A stretch of 64,000 bases of DNA, taken from contig NZ_CP016773.1 of the NCBI RefSeq assembly GCF_002288065.1, positions 1,116,001 to 1,180,000 on the forward strand, written 5' to 3'. Shown here piece after piece: positions 53,466-62,871 of the stretch. The notes under the pieces were generated by a model. The model searched no databases, had not been told where the DNA came from, and worked only from the letters and a program-made list of their open reading frames with translations. Within the stretch, counting starts at the first letter, position 1. Each line of letters opens with the position of its first letter. Source of the DNA: Candidatus Planktophila sulfonica. Lineage in GTDB: Bacteria > Actinomycetota > Actinomycetes > Nanopelagicales > Nanopelagicaceae. Made by a program: the position numbers and the translations under genes.

Positions 53466-54929
53466 CTAATCTCTCCTTAACGCGTTAACAAATTTTTCAA
53501 TCTCATCTTCGAGACCAGGTGCACTGTTCTTTGCCAATCCTGCTACTTCTGCTCCTTGTGACGTAATTCGAATCCAGATTCGACGACGACGTCCATAAAG
53601 TGAAGAGAGAAGACCTAGGACAGCAACAATACCTCCGATGAGCGCATAACTCTTGCCGGGATCTTTCACCACTTGAAGGTTGATCCACGGAACAACTGTT
53701 TCAAGTGTGATGGAACCCTCGGCATAATTAAATGTTTCACCAGGTTTCACAGAACCTAAGCCAATCTGCTGCAAATCGGTTGTATCAATCTTGTAGACAG
53801 ATTGTGGAATTCCTGTGTCGAGCCCTAAATCACCCTTCCAGATAGAGAAGAGCAGCTTCGGGTCGAGCAGTTCAGGAAATATAGAAACCGCGCCTTGATC
53901 AGTAGTGCGTGCGTTGGTCGGAACGAAGGATCCGACAAAACCAATCTGTGGGTCAGCATCTGGAACTTTGATTGCACCAATAGATCGCAGGTTTCCATCT
54001 TGTGGCAAGAATGGAACGGGGCCTTGAAAGGCGACAAAGCCCAATGAATCTCTGACGGTTACAACAGGGCTGTATCCATTTGCTTGTAGATACACACGAG
54101 TATTTGCAAAGGTAAGTGGCTTATTGACCTTAATTGTTTTTTTCTCGGTCTTACCTTGGTAAGTAACTGTAAGCCAGGCTGTGTAATCCTCAGGAGCATT
54201 GGTCTTTGGATTGTATTGAGCTACAAATTTATCAACCTTGATTTCAAATGGCTCAAGCGAAGTATCTCCAGCGAGCTTTCCAAATGCGAGAGTGTCATAG
54301 GAAGTTGGAACGCTAATGAATCGTTCGCCCACATTAACAATCGCTTCACCTCTCATGCCAAAGAGTGAGCCAAAGCTGACCCCAACCAAAATGAGAATTA
54401 GTGAGAGATGGAAGAGCAGGTTTCCGGTTTCACGCAAGAAACCTTTTTCAGCAGAAATCGAATTCTCTTCAATGCGAATTCGGAAACGATTCTTCTTGAA
54501 CCATTTCTCTGCAGCTTCAAGAGTCTCGCCATCTGATGTGATTTCTTGGTAATGCTCAAGACGTGACAAATTCTTTGGAGTTGCAGGCGGTTGAGCGCGC
54601 ATTGCTCTGTAATGCTCGAAGCTTCGCGGCAATACACATCCGATAAGAGAGATGAACAAGAGGATGTAGATCGCGCTAAACCAAGGCGAACCATAGACAT
54701 CAAAGAGAGAGAACCTGTCGTACCACTTGGCTAGTTCTGGGTTCGTTTGATAGAGATCGCGTACAGCGATGGTGTTGGTGATCCTCTGTGGAATCAAGGA
54801 ACCGGGAATCGCTGCAACGCCTAGCAACATAAGGAGAATCAGGGCTGTGCGCATGCTTGTTAACTGGCGCCAGGCATAGCGCAGCAGCGCTATGAAACCA
54901 AGCTCTGGTACTTCAATATCTCTTGTCAT
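53466..54929 (-). CDS. resB: System II cytochrome c maturation protein ResB
   Basis: A 487-residue protein. Three N-terminal helices (MRTALILLMLLGVAAIPGSL; IYILLFISLIGCVLPRSFEH; LFHLSLILILVGVSFGSLFG) precede a large extracytoplasmic beta-rich domain (about residues 200-430), then a last helix (YALIGGIVAVLGLLSSLYGR). This is the ResB layout. It begins at a TAATG overlap with ccdA and works in a complex with CcsB. Confidence 0.94.
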   Translation of the reverse strand: MTRDIEVPELGFIALLRYAWRQLTSMRTALILLMLLGVAAIPGSLIPQRITNTIAVRDLYQTNPELAKWYDRFSLFDVYGSPWFSAIYILLFISLIGCVLPRSFEHYRAMRAQPPATPKNLSRLEHYQEITSDGETLEAAEKWFKKNRFRIRIEENSISAEKGFLRETGNLLFHLSLILILVGVSFGSLFGMRGEAIVNVGERFISVPTSYDTLAFGKLAGDTSLEPFEIKVDKFVAQYNPKTNAPEDYTAWLTVTYQGKTEKKTIKVNKPLTFANTRVYLQANGYSPVVTVRDSLGFVAFQGPVPFLPQDGNLRSIGAIKVPDADPQIGFVGSFVPTNARTTDQGAVSIFPELLDPKLLFSIWKGDLGLDTGIPQSVYKIDTTDLQQIGLGSVKPGETFNYAEGSITLETVVPWINLQVVKDPGKSYALIGGIVAVLGLLSSLYGRRRRIWIRITSQGAEVAGLAKNSAPGLEDEIEKFVNALRRD

Positions 54930-55654
54930 TAAATCACCGGAGCAAATTCAGAGATGAGAGAACGCATCTCGATCATGAGATCAGTCCATAGCCCAGTGAG
55001 TTGGAGTATTCCGATGATAATTAGAAGTACTCCACCTATTGTTGAAATTTTCCCACCGCTCTTCACCAAAACTTTTCGCAATTTCTCAGACTTATCGAGG
55101 AAGAGACCTGATGCAATAAATGGGAGCCCTAATCCGATGCAGTATCCGAGCGAAAGAATTGCTCCACGAACTGCGCTGGATTCTTGAAAAGCCAAGGCTT
55201 GAACACTTGCAAGTGCTGGTCCAATACATGGTGTCCAGCCAACTCCGAAGAGAAAACCCAGAAGCGGTGCGCCGATGAGCCCACCTTGCGTTGAAATTTT
55301 TGGTTTCAGAGTTGGCATCAACGGGAAAGCCCCCAAGAAAATCACGCCCATAACAATGGTGAGTAGGCCAAGTACTCGCGTAATCATTTCTTCATTGCTT
55401 GATATCTCTGCACCTAGTTGTCCAAAGAGTGCGCCGTACGAGATAAAGAGGATGCTAAATCCGAATACAAAGAGAAGTGAACCTAAGAAAATACGTCCCC
55501 GAGATTTAGAGAATCCCGCTGCAAAGGCAACATATCCAGGAACAAGCGGAAGTACGCACGGGGAAATAAATGAGATCAGTCCTGCAAGTATGGCAATCGG
55601 AAATGCAGATAGGAGGAATCCATCCATCAAGGTATTGACTACGAAATCTGTCAT
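54929..55654 (-). CDS. ccdA: Thiol-disulfide interchange protein CcdA
   Basis: A 241-residue six-helix protein of the CcdA/DsbD family. It shows FISPCVLPLVPGY with the first redox Cys and GVGWTPCIGPALA with the second. It carries reducing power across the membrane to keep apocytochrome c and the TlpA-like protein reduced. It overlaps the TlpA-like gene by ATGA and resB by TAATG. Confidence 0.95.
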   Translation of the reverse strand: MTDFVVNTLMDGFLLSAFPIAILAGLISFISPCVLPLVPGYVAFAAGFSKSRGRIFLGSLLFVFGFSILFISYGALFGQLGAEISSNEEMITRVLGLLTIVMGVIFLGAFPLMPTLKPKISTQGGLIGAPLLGFLFGVGWTPCIGPALASVQALAFQESSAVRGAILSLGYCIGLGLPFIASGLFLDKSEKLRKVLVKSGGKISTIGGVLLIIIGILQLTGLWTDLMIEMRSLISEFAPVI

Positions 55655-56187
55655 TCCGCCAACGCCTCTTCAATCAGTTGGCTTAACGAAGCAACGGTGA
55701 CAACTCCTGATATTCGTGAAGCAACATTTCCATCTCGATCAATAACTACTGTTGTGGGAATTGCGTTAGCCGGTAACGATTTTCTAAATCCGCTCAGAAT
55801 CGAGTCATCAATAAGCGTTGGGTACGGAGTGCCCCGTTTACGGTTAAAAGCCTCAGCATTTACCGGGTTATCTCGAGTCAAGATTCCGATGAATTGAACA
55901 TCTGAGTACTTCTGCGAAAGAGCAGAGAGAGTTGGTTCTTCAGCACGGCACGGTGAACACCATGACGCCCAGACATTGACGACAGCAACTTTGCCTTTAG
56001 CAAACGTGAAGTTCTTACCGCTTAAAGTCATTCCAGACATTGCTGGCGCTGCGACTCGATTTCCTATCTTCATCTTCGTCACTGCGCCGCTTCCGGCAAT
56101 AAAGCTCTCTTCTGCTTTCGACGCTCCGCCATTACTGCATCCTGTGAGAAATAACAGTGATGCGAGTACGAGCGCGATTTTTTTCAT
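55651..56187 (-). CDS. TlpA/ResA-like thioredoxin lipoprotein
   Basis: A 178-residue extracytoplasmic thioredoxin. The signal peptide ends in a lipobox (LFLTGC, Cys near residue 17), so it should be a lipoprotein. The redox motif is WASWCSPCRAEEP, and the cis-proline loop is ANAIPTTVVIDRDG. It likely reduces apocytochrome c Cys pairs, drawing electrons from CcdA. No ribosome site; the ATG follows the upstream stop directly. Confidence 0.92.
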   Translation of the reverse strand: MKKIALVLASLLFLTGCSNGGASKAEESFIAGSGAVTKMKIGNRVAAPAMSGMTLSGKNFTFAKGKVAVVNVWASWCSPCRAEEPTLSALSQKYSDVQFIGILTRDNPVNAEAFNRKRGTPYPTLIDDSILSGFRKSLPANAIPTTVVIDRDGNVASRISGVVTVASLSQLIEEALAE

Positions 56188-56188
56188 A

Positions 56189-56809
56189 TTATTTTTGTGG
56201 GAGCAAGTGTTTGGCAGGTTCGGTATACGAAGTTCCTGAAATCATTCCTTCGTCATCGAAGTGAACGCTGGTTACAGATGCCAGTGTGCATTCGCGTTTA
56301 CGCGGATCGTGCAACATTGAGCGACCTTCGATTGCGCTGCGAAGAATCCAAATCGGAAGTTGGTGAGATACAACGATTGCATCTTTTCCTTGTGCTGCCT
56401 TATTTGCCTCAAAGATTGCGGCAAGCATGCGAGAGATTTGCTCTTCATATGGTTCGCCCCATGATGGCTTCCATGGGTTGTAAAGATGGCGCCACGAAGA
56501 TGGATGCTTGAGGACGCCACTACCTAATTCAAATGATTTTCCTTCAAAGATATTTGCAGCTTCAATCAATCGATCATCTGTCTTAATTTCTAATCCATGT
56601 GCGCGAGCTATAGGCGCCGCGGTTTCTTGTGCTCTCTGCAATGGTGAAACATGAAGTGCGCCGAGATTTACTCCCTTTGACCATTCGCCAATTACTTCAG
56701 CCATCTCTTGTCCACGCTTGGAAAGTCTCCAACCAGGCTGACGTCCATAGAGAATCTTGTTGGGATTCTCAACTTCTCCGTGACGGATGACGTGGACTGT
56801 AGAACTCAT
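56189..56809 (-). CDS. Histidine phosphatase (phosphoglycerate mutase-like)
   Basis: A 206-residue protein with the catalytic VHVIRHGEVENP (His near residue 9), SPLQRAQETA, FEGKSFE and the second His in IVVSHQLPIW. It belongs to the histidine phosphatase superfamily; the gene at the same place in Mycobacterium tuberculosis (ahead of its TlpA-ccdA-resB-ccsA genes) is annotated as a mutase-like protein. The ATG at 56809 is chosen: TATGCT lies 6 bases upstream, indicating a leaderless start. Substrate unknown. Confidence 0.88.
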   Translation of the reverse strand: MSSTVHVIRHGEVENPNKILYGRQPGWRLSKRGQEMAEVIGEWSKGVNLGALHVSPLQRAQETAAPIARAHGLEIKTDDRLIEAANIFEGKSFELGSGVLKHPSSWRHLYNPWKPSWGEPYEEQISRMLAAIFEANKAAQGKDAIVVSHQLPIWILRSAIEGRSMLHDPRKRECTLASVTSVHFDDEGMISGTSYTEPAKHLLPQK

Positions 56810-56815
56810 GGAGTA

Positions 56816-56853
56816 AGCATAAAGCGTCGTAAAACCAGCCTTATCGCTAGGGT
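56816..56853. promoter_or_regulatory. Two divergent leaderless -10 boxes
   Basis: On minus, TATGCT (56821-56816) is followed by 6 bases and the phosphatase ATG. On plus, TAGGGT (56848-56853) is followed by 6 bases and the HAD hydrolase ATG at 56860. Both genes lack ribosome sites. The entire divergent control region is only 50 bases. Confidence 0.5.
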
Positions 56854-56859
56854 AGTGAC

Positions 56860-57621
56860 ATGGCACTCACCTCAACGCGGGCAGCCTTCTTCGATGTAGA
56901 TAACACCCTCGTCCGAGGTTCGACTCTCTACTTTCTTGGAAGAGGGATGTACCAGCGCGGCTTCTTTACCAAGGCCGATATCTCGAAATTTGTTGTCGCC
57001 AATATTAGATTCAGAATGACAGGTACTGAAAAGAAAGAAGTAATCGAGAAATTTCAAAATGCTGCAACTGATTTCATTGGTGGCCATGCCGTTGAAGACA
57101 TTAAGAAAATTGGCGAAGAGATCTATGACGAGTTTGTTTCGCCCAAGCTTTGGCAAGGAACATTTGAAATTGCTAAATCCCATTTAGATAAAGGTGAAGA
57201 AGTCTGGCTTGTTACTGCGGCTCCTCAAGATATGGCAAACATCATTGCTCAGCGCCTTGGATTAACTGGTGCCCTTGGAAGCAAAGCGCAGATTGAAAAT
57301 GGCATCTACACCGGAACTCTTGATGGAAAGTTATTACATGGCACAGAAAAGGCGATTGCAATCCAAGAACTTGCGCGCCTACATGGTTACGACTTAGAGA
57401 ATTGCTACTCATATTCAGATAGCCACAATGACATTCCATTGCTGCAAGCAGTGGGCCACCCATGTGCAATTAACCCTGATGCTGTCTTGCGTATCCGCGC
57501 ACTTGCGGAAGGTTGGCCCATCCACGATTTCCGCAGAGCACGTTTTATCAATCGCTTGCTAGGACCTGCTGTAAGTCGACTCGCAGCTCTGGGTACTCTG
57601 CTCACTCCGCGCAAGCGTTAA
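56860..57621 (+). CDS. HAD-superfamily IB hydrolase (SerB-like phosphatase)
   Basis: A 253-residue HAD phosphatase of subfamily IB. Motif I is FFDVDNTLVRGST (about residues 10-22), motif II is WLVTAAPQD, motif III includes the lysine in GTEKA, and motif IV is YSDSHNDIPLL. A basic, helical C-terminal segment (FRRARFINRLLGPAVSRLAA) may touch membranes. Actinobacterial relatives include phosphoserine phosphatase-like and lysophospholipid-related HAD proteins; the substrate is not clear. Confidence 0.88.
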   Translation: MALTSTRAAFFDVDNTLVRGSTLYFLGRGMYQRGFFTKADISKFVVANIRFRMTGTEKKEVIEKFQNAATDFIGGHAVEDIKKIGEEIYDEFVSPKLWQGTFEIAKSHLDKGEEVWLVTAAPQDMANIIAQRLGLTGALGSKAQIENGIYTGTLDGKLLHGTEKAIAIQELARLHGYDLENCYSYSDSHNDIPLLQAVGHPCAINPDAVLRIRALAEGWPIHDFRRARFINRLLGPAVSRLAALGTLLTPRKR

Positions 57622-57683
57622 ATCACCTCGGCGCCAAACTCAATTAGCGCGCCAACCTCACATACGGCTATCGTTGGCAGGTT

Positions 57684-59885
57684 ATGGAAATTCGCTCTTA
57701 CGCCGACTATCTACGCGGGCTCGATGATGCCGCGTTAATTTCCATGTTCAACTTTCGCCCTGATCTTGTAACTCCAGTTCCACCCGATATGGCTAGCTTG
57801 GCAGTGCGCGCCTCATCTGCGCCTAGCCTTGCGCGAGCTGTAGATGCACTTAATAAGTGGCAACTCCAGGTTCTTGAAGTCTGCGCCGTACTTGCTGAAC
57901 CTTTCACAGAGAAGGAAGTTGCTGCACTTACCGATAAATCAGCGCTTTTTGTTATTCCGGGGCTTATCGATCGAGGACTTATCTATCAAGATAAAGATGG
58001 GCTGCGTACTCCAACGACTCTTAAGGAAGTACTTGGAAATGAAGTTGCTGGGCTTGGTCCGGCATCGATGTCAAAGTTGAAGTTAAAGAAACTCGATGAA
58101 GTTCCAGCTGCATCCAAGAAAGTTCTCGATGCGATGGTCTGGGGACCTCCACGCGGTTCTATTGCAGATATTAAGAAGCCAAGCGCTGGTGTTGCCTGGT
58201 TACTCGAAGAAGGTTTCTTAATTCCATTTAACCAACAGACTGTTGTTCTCCCCCGTGAAGTAGCAATCTATCTGCGTGGAAATAAAGTTCATCGTGAACT
58301 TGAGAATACCCAACCACCTGTAACGGGAAGCAAGCGAGACAACCGCAATGTGCAACTTGCTGCAATCGCAAATATCACCACGTTCTTACGTTGGACCGAA
58401 GAAGTTCTTAACTTCTGGGCGCAAGAACCTGCAACAGCACTTCGCTCGGGTGGTCTAGGCGTCCGCGATCTCAAAGAACTCTCACTTCACTTAGGTGTCG
58501 ATGAGTCATGTACTGCATTTGTTGCAGAAGTTGCATATCTATCGGGTCTGCTCACAATTGACCCTGATGACAAGATTCTTCCTACGCATCAATTTGATAT
58601 TTGGTTAACGCAGAACGCTTCAACTAAGTGGCAATTCCTTGCATCCGCTTGGCTCACCACTTCCCGTCTTTCCGGACTTGTTGGAAAAGAAGGAAGCAAG
58701 AACGTTGCTCCGCTTGGGCCAGAGCTTGATCGCTCTTCGGCTGCAACAACGCGTCGTTTAGTTCTCACTCTCTTGCAAGAAAATTCAGACGTTGCAGTTG
58801 ACGTTGAATCACTCTTCGCCACAGCTCAATGGTTGGCGCCGGCAAAGCGTGCAGGTGGGCTTCAGAAGGATTACGTTCTCTGGACTCTGCGCGAAGCAGA
58901 ATGGCTAGGCATCACTGGGCAGGGCGTTTTATCTTCATATGGTGCTGATTTCCTCGAAGGCGGCGATAGCGCAACGATTGATACTGACCTTCCTAAGGCT
59001 GTTGATCACATCCTTATTCAAAGCGACAACACTGCAATTGCTCCTGGCCCACTTGAACATGAAGTTGCCCAAGAGCTTGCACTCATAGCCGATGTTGAAT
59101 CACGCGGTGGTGCAACGGTATTTAGATTCTCGGAAGGATCAATTCGTCGCGGATTAGATCACGGACGAACAGGCGAAGAGATTTCTAAATTCCTCGCCAA
59201 GACGTCAAAGACACCAATGCCACAACCACTCGAATATCTGATTGCTGATGTTGCGAAGAAGCATGGCAAGTTACGTGTTGGAAACACCGCTTCCTTTATT
59301 CGTTGCGAAGATGCAACGCTGATTACTCAGATACTCGGAGATAAGCGACTAGACATTCTTGGGCTACGCAAGATTGCTCCTGAAGTACTTATCTGTGGAC
59401 ATGATGCAGCAGAAGCGATGAACATTTTGCGTAGTTGCGGTTATCTACCGGCTGCTGAAGATTCACGAGGTCTTCTGCTGAGTGGTCCACGTATCCAACG
59501 TGCACAAACTAAAGCGCGACCACCACGCATCATTGGTGAAATTGATAAACCAGATGAGATTCAGATTGAAGGAGCGCTTCGCGCACTTCGTACTGGCGAG
59601 AAATCAAGCCGCAAGCAGAGCACGATGCGCAATATCGCAACGGAAGCACTTGGTTCACTTCCCCGCACAACGGCAAATGAAACTCTCGAACTATTGAGTG
59701 ATTACTTGCAGAACCAACCCGCAAAATCTCTCTCTATTGGATATGCAGATAACAATGGTCTGGTTTCACACAGAATCATTGATCCATTGAAATTATCTGC
59801 CGGTTCACTTATTGCGCGCGATCACGCCACCGGTGAAGTACAGACCTTCCGAATCGCGCGTATTACGGGGGTTGCAGCGTTATGA
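57684..59885 (+). CDS. Helicase-associated protein partner of XPB
   Basis: A 733-residue protein that lacks helicase motifs. It begins SYADYLRGLDDAALISMF and contains winged-helix-like segments (LNKWQLQVLEVCAVLAEPFT; VLDAMVWGPPRGSI), the central SDNTAIAPGPLEHEV segment and a C-terminal region with RCEDATLITQILGDKRL and LRSCGYLPAAEDSRG, as in Helicase_C_3/XPB-associated proteins. It is typical of Actinobacteria and lies next to the XPB helicase. Probably a DNA-binding accessory in repair or transcription. It is coupled to the M20 gene by ATGA. Confidence 0.85.
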   Translation: MEIRSYADYLRGLDDAALISMFNFRPDLVTPVPPDMASLAVRASSAPSLARAVDALNKWQLQVLEVCAVLAEPFTEKEVAALTDKSALFVIPGLIDRGLIYQDKDGLRTPTTLKEVLGNEVAGLGPASMSKLKLKKLDEVPAASKKVLDAMVWGPPRGSIADIKKPSAGVAWLLEEGFLIPFNQQTVVLPREVAIYLRGNKVHRELENTQPPVTGSKRDNRNVQLAAIANITTFLRWTEEVLNFWAQEPATALRSGGLGVRDLKELSLHLGVDESCTAFVAEVAYLSGLLTIDPDDKILPTHQFDIWLTQNASTKWQFLASAWLTTSRLSGLVGKEGSKNVAPLGPELDRSSAATTRRLVLTLLQENSDVAVDVESLFATAQWLAPAKRAGGLQKDYVLWTLREAEWLGITGQGVLSSYGADFLEGGDSATIDTDLPKAVDHILIQSDNTAIAPGPLEHEVAQELALIADVESRGGATVFRFSEGSIRRGLDHGRTGEEISKFLAKTSKTPMPQPLEYLIADVAKKHGKLRVGNTASFIRCEDATLITQILGDKRLDILGLRKIAPEVLICGHDAAEAMNILRSCGYLPAAEDSRGLLLSGPRIQRAQTKARPPRIIGEIDKPDEIQIEGALRALRTGEKSSRKQSTMRNIATEALGSLPRTTANETLELLSDYLQNQPAKSLSIGYADNNGLVSHRIIDPLKLSAGSLIARDHATGEVQTFRIARITGVAAL

Positions 59886-60982
59886 CCAGCGAGAAAGCAC
59901 CTGAATACGGCAGACTTGAGCCTATGTTGGCAGCCCTAGAAGCACTCGTTCGGTGTGAATCCCCCACTGAAGATCTTGAGGCATGTCGCTCAGTAGTTCG
60001 CTTAGCCAGCGACATCGCAACACGCGTTCTTGGTGTTCCTGCACAGATTAAAGAGATTGAAGGACGTCCTGTCTTCTGGTGGGGCGAAGAACAACCAGAT
60101 GTATTAGTTCTTGCTCACCTCGACACAGTGTGGCCACATGGTTCATACCAACCGCTCTGGGAAGTTAAGGGCGATGTTCTCCGTGGTCCTGGAACATTCG
60201 ATATGAAGGCGGGATTTATTCAGGCGCTCTATGCGCTTAAGGGAATTGAAGGATCTGTTGCGCTCGTTGCAACAACTGATGAAGAGACCGGAAGCCATGC
60301 ATCGAAGGCGCTCATCAAGGAGCTATCTGCAAAGGCAAAGGCTGTTCTTGTTCTTGAAGCTTCTCTTGATGGCAAGGTAAAGACAGGCCGCAAGGGAACT
60401 GCGATGTATCAAATCAAGGTTCATGGTTTGGCAGCACATGCTGGTCTCGAACCTGAAAAGGGCGTCAACACCACAACTGAAATTGCACATGCGATTTTGG
60501 CACTTGCTGCACTGGAAAGTGCAGAGCATGGAACAACTGTTGTCCCAACTCTTCTTCACTCTGGAAATACAACAAATACAGTTCCAGATTTAGCGGTGCT
60601 CGATATTGATGCTCGTTCATTCTCGCAAGCAGAACTCGAAAGAGTAGATGCGGCAATCAAAAGCTTTAAGGCAGTTAATCCAAAGGCTCGCCTTGAAATT
60701 ACAGGTGGACTTAATCGCCCACCGCTGCAACCAACTTCAACTAAGGCTCTATACGAACGAGCAGAGAAAGTTGCTGCAGCTATTGGAATGAAGCCACTTG
60801 GCTGCGCTGAAGTTGGCGGAGCAAGCGATGGAAACTTCGCTGCAGCAGCTGGTGCACAAGTACTTGATGGCCTCGGCGCAGTAGGCGGCGGTGCACATGC
60901 GCCTAACGAATGGGTAAGCATCTCTACTATGCAAGAACGTAGCGATTTCCTTCACGCGTTTATTAAGGATTTGCTCTCATGA
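59882..60982 (+). CDS. M20 family metallopeptidase (carboxypeptidase G2-like)
   Basis: A 366-residue dinuclear zinc peptidase. It shows LAHLDTVWPHGSYQ (metal His/Asp near residues 79-81), GPGTFDMKAG (bridging Asp), TTDEETGSHAS (catalytic and metal Glu), VHGLAAHAGLEPEKGVN in the dimerisation domain, GGASDGNFAAAAGAQVLDG and the final metal His in GGGAHAPNEW. It has no signal peptide, so it acts in the cytoplasm. It overlaps both flanking helicase-related genes by ATGA. The role in such an operon is unclear. Confidence 0.9.
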   Translation: MTSEKAPEYGRLEPMLAALEALVRCESPTEDLEACRSVVRLASDIATRVLGVPAQIKEIEGRPVFWWGEEQPDVLVLAHLDTVWPHGSYQPLWEVKGDVLRGPGTFDMKAGFIQALYALKGIEGSVALVATTDEETGSHASKALIKELSAKAKAVLVLEASLDGKVKTGRKGTAMYQIKVHGLAAHAGLEPEKGVNTTTEIAHAILALAALESAEHGTTVVPTLLHSGNTTNTVPDLAVLDIDARSFSQAELERVDAAIKSFKAVNPKARLEITGGLNRPPLQPTSTKALYERAEKVAAAIGMKPLGCAEVGGASDGNFAAAAGAQVLDGLGAVGGGAHAPNEWVSISTMQERSDFLHAFIKDLLS

Positions 60983-62628
60983 CCGATGGACCACTGATTG
61001 TCCAGAGCGATAAAACTCTTCTTCTCGATGTAGATCACGTTCTCTCCACTGAATGTCGCCGTGCGATTGCACCATTTGCTGAACTCGAACGTTCACCAGA
61101 ACATATTCATACCTATCGCTTAACAAACCTTGGTCTCTGGAATGCGCGCGCTGCAGGCCACGATGCTGAGCTCGTTATCGACACACTTATTAAATATTCA
61201 CGTTACGCAGTTCCTCATTCATTGCTCGTAGATGTCGCTGAGACCATGTCTCGTTATGGCCGTCTTCGCTTAGAGGCAGATCCCGTTCACGGACTTATTC
61301 TTGTGACTACCGATACCGGCGTGCTCGAAGAAGTAATCCGCGCAAAGAAGATTGCACCACTTCTAGGTGTTCGCATTGATAAGGAAACGATTGCAGTTCA
61401 TCCAAGTCAGCGCGGACAGATTAAACAATCACTTCTTCGCCTTGGTTGGCCCGCAGAAGATTTTGCCGGTTATGTAGATGGCCAAGCTCATGACATTGCA
61501 CTGAAAGAGGATGGCTGGAAGATTCGTCAGTATCAAGAGCATGCAGCTGAAGGATTCTGGCATGGTGGCTCTGGCGTAGTAGTTCTTCCTTGTGGCGCCG
61601 GAAAGACAATTGTTGGCGCGGCTGCGATGGCACATGCAAAAGCAACAACGCTCATTCTTGTAACCAATACCGTTGCTGCTCGCCAGTGGCGTGATGAACT
61701 TTTAAAACGCACGACTCTTAATGAAGATGAGATCGGCGAATATTCAGGATCAAAGAAAGAAATTCGCCCTGTAACTATTGCTACATACCAAGTTATGACC
61801 AAGAAGAAGAATGGTGTTTACGCCCACCTCGACCTCTTCGATACCCATGACTGGGGTTTGATTATTTACGACGAAGTCCATCTACTTCCTGCGCCAATCT
61901 TCCGCTTTACCGCTGATATTCAATCTCGTCGTCGCCTCGGGCTCACTGCAACGCTCGTTCGCGAAGATGGAATGGAAGGCGAAGTCTTTTCACTCATCGG
62001 GCCAAAGCGTTTTGATGTTCCTTGGAAAGAGATTGAAGCGCAGGGATATATCGCACCTGCTGAATGTATTGAAGTTCGCGTCAACCTCACTGAAGCAGAG
62101 CGTCTCTCCTATGCAACCGCCGAGCCTGAAGAGCGTTATCGCTTCTGCGCAACTACGCGCACAAAGCGCAATGTTGTTGAAGAGCTAGTTGCGCACCACG
62201 CAAATGAACAAGTGCTTGTTATCGGTCAGTACATTGATCAGCTCGATGATCTCTCTGAAACTTTAGGTGTTCCACTCATCAAGGGCGATACGCCCCAGAA
62301 GGAACGCGAGCGACTATTTGCTGCATTCCGCACTGGCGAAGTTACCTGCCTTGTTGTTTCAAAGGTTGCCAACTTCTCTGTCGACCTTCCGGAAGCAACA
62401 ATCGCGATTCAGGTTTCTGGTGCATTTGGTTCTCGTCAGGAAGAGGCGCAACGCCTTGGACGAATCTTGCGACCAAAGGCAGATGGGCGTGGAGCTAAGT
62501 TCTACTCAGTTGTTTCACGCGACACTATCGATCAAGATTTTGCACAGAACCGCCAGCGCTTCCTTGCTGAGCAAGGTTATTCATATCGAATTATTGATGC
62601 CGACGATGTTTTTCAAGGGAAGTTCTAA
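60979..62628 (+). CDS. XPB/Ssl2-type DNA helicase
   Basis: A 549-residue superfamily 2 helicase. The N-terminal damage-recognition-like domain (about 1-160) is followed by Walker A VVLPCGAGKTIVG (near residue 200), the DEVH box in IIYDEVHLLPA, motif III GLTATLVREDG, and motif VI QEEAQRLGRILRP. The FSLIGPKRFDVPWKEIE and thumb-like segments are typical of bacterial XPB. It probably acts in excision repair or transcription-linked unwinding. Its last 38 bases overlap the convergent glutaredoxin gene. Confidence 0.95.
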   Translation: MTDGPLIVQSDKTLLLDVDHVLSTECRRAIAPFAELERSPEHIHTYRLTNLGLWNARAAGHDAELVIDTLIKYSRYAVPHSLLVDVAETMSRYGRLRLEADPVHGLILVTTDTGVLEEVIRAKKIAPLLGVRIDKETIAVHPSQRGQIKQSLLRLGWPAEDFAGYVDGQAHDIALKEDGWKIRQYQEHAAEGFWHGGSGVVVLPCGAGKTIVGAAAMAHAKATTLILVTNTVAARQWRDELLKRTTLNEDEIGEYSGSKKEIRPVTIATYQVMTKKKNGVYAHLDLFDTHDWGLIIYDEVHLLPAPIFRFTADIQSRRRLGLTATLVREDGMEGEVFSLIGPKRFDVPWKEIEAQGYIAPAECIEVRVNLTEAERLSYATAEPEERYRFCATTRTKRNVVEELVAHHANEQVLVIGQYIDQLDDLSETLGVPLIKGDTPQKERERLFAAFRTGEVTCLVVSKVANFSVDLPEATIAIQVSGAFGSRQEEAQRLGRILRPKADGRGAKFYSVVSRDTIDQDFAQNRQRFLAEQGYSYRIIDADDVFQGKF

Positions 62629-62836
62629 AGCGTTCTCGATCTACTCTGTAGAAGTCGTGGTGCTCGCCATTGATGTGAATGACCGGAACTTCATTTCCAT
62701 ATAGCTTTTCTAGTTCTGCATCTCCATCGATATAGATAATCTCAATCTCAAATGCGAGTTCCTCGCGCATGCTCTCTAAGGTTTTCACAGCATCTTCACA
62801 AAGGTGACAGCCGTGGCGAGAGTAAACGGTAACCAT
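62591..62836 (-). CDS. Glutaredoxin-family protein
   Basis: An 81-residue thioredoxin-fold protein. The redox motif is SRHGCHLCEDA (CHLC, residues about 10-13), followed by EVPVIHINGEHHDFYRVD with the cis-Pro loop. It belongs to the DUF836-like glutaredoxin group common in Actinobacteria. GAGAAT lies 6 bases before the ATG at 62836, so it may be leaderless. It is convergent with the XPB gene and overlaps its 3' end. Confidence 0.9.
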   Translation of the reverse strand: MVTVYSRHGCHLCEDAVKTLESMREELAFEIEIIYIDGDAELEKLYGNEVPVIHINGEHHDFYRVDRERFRTSLEKHRRHQ

Positions 62837-62871
62837 GACTGCATTCTCGCACCCTGATAGCGTTACCCGCT

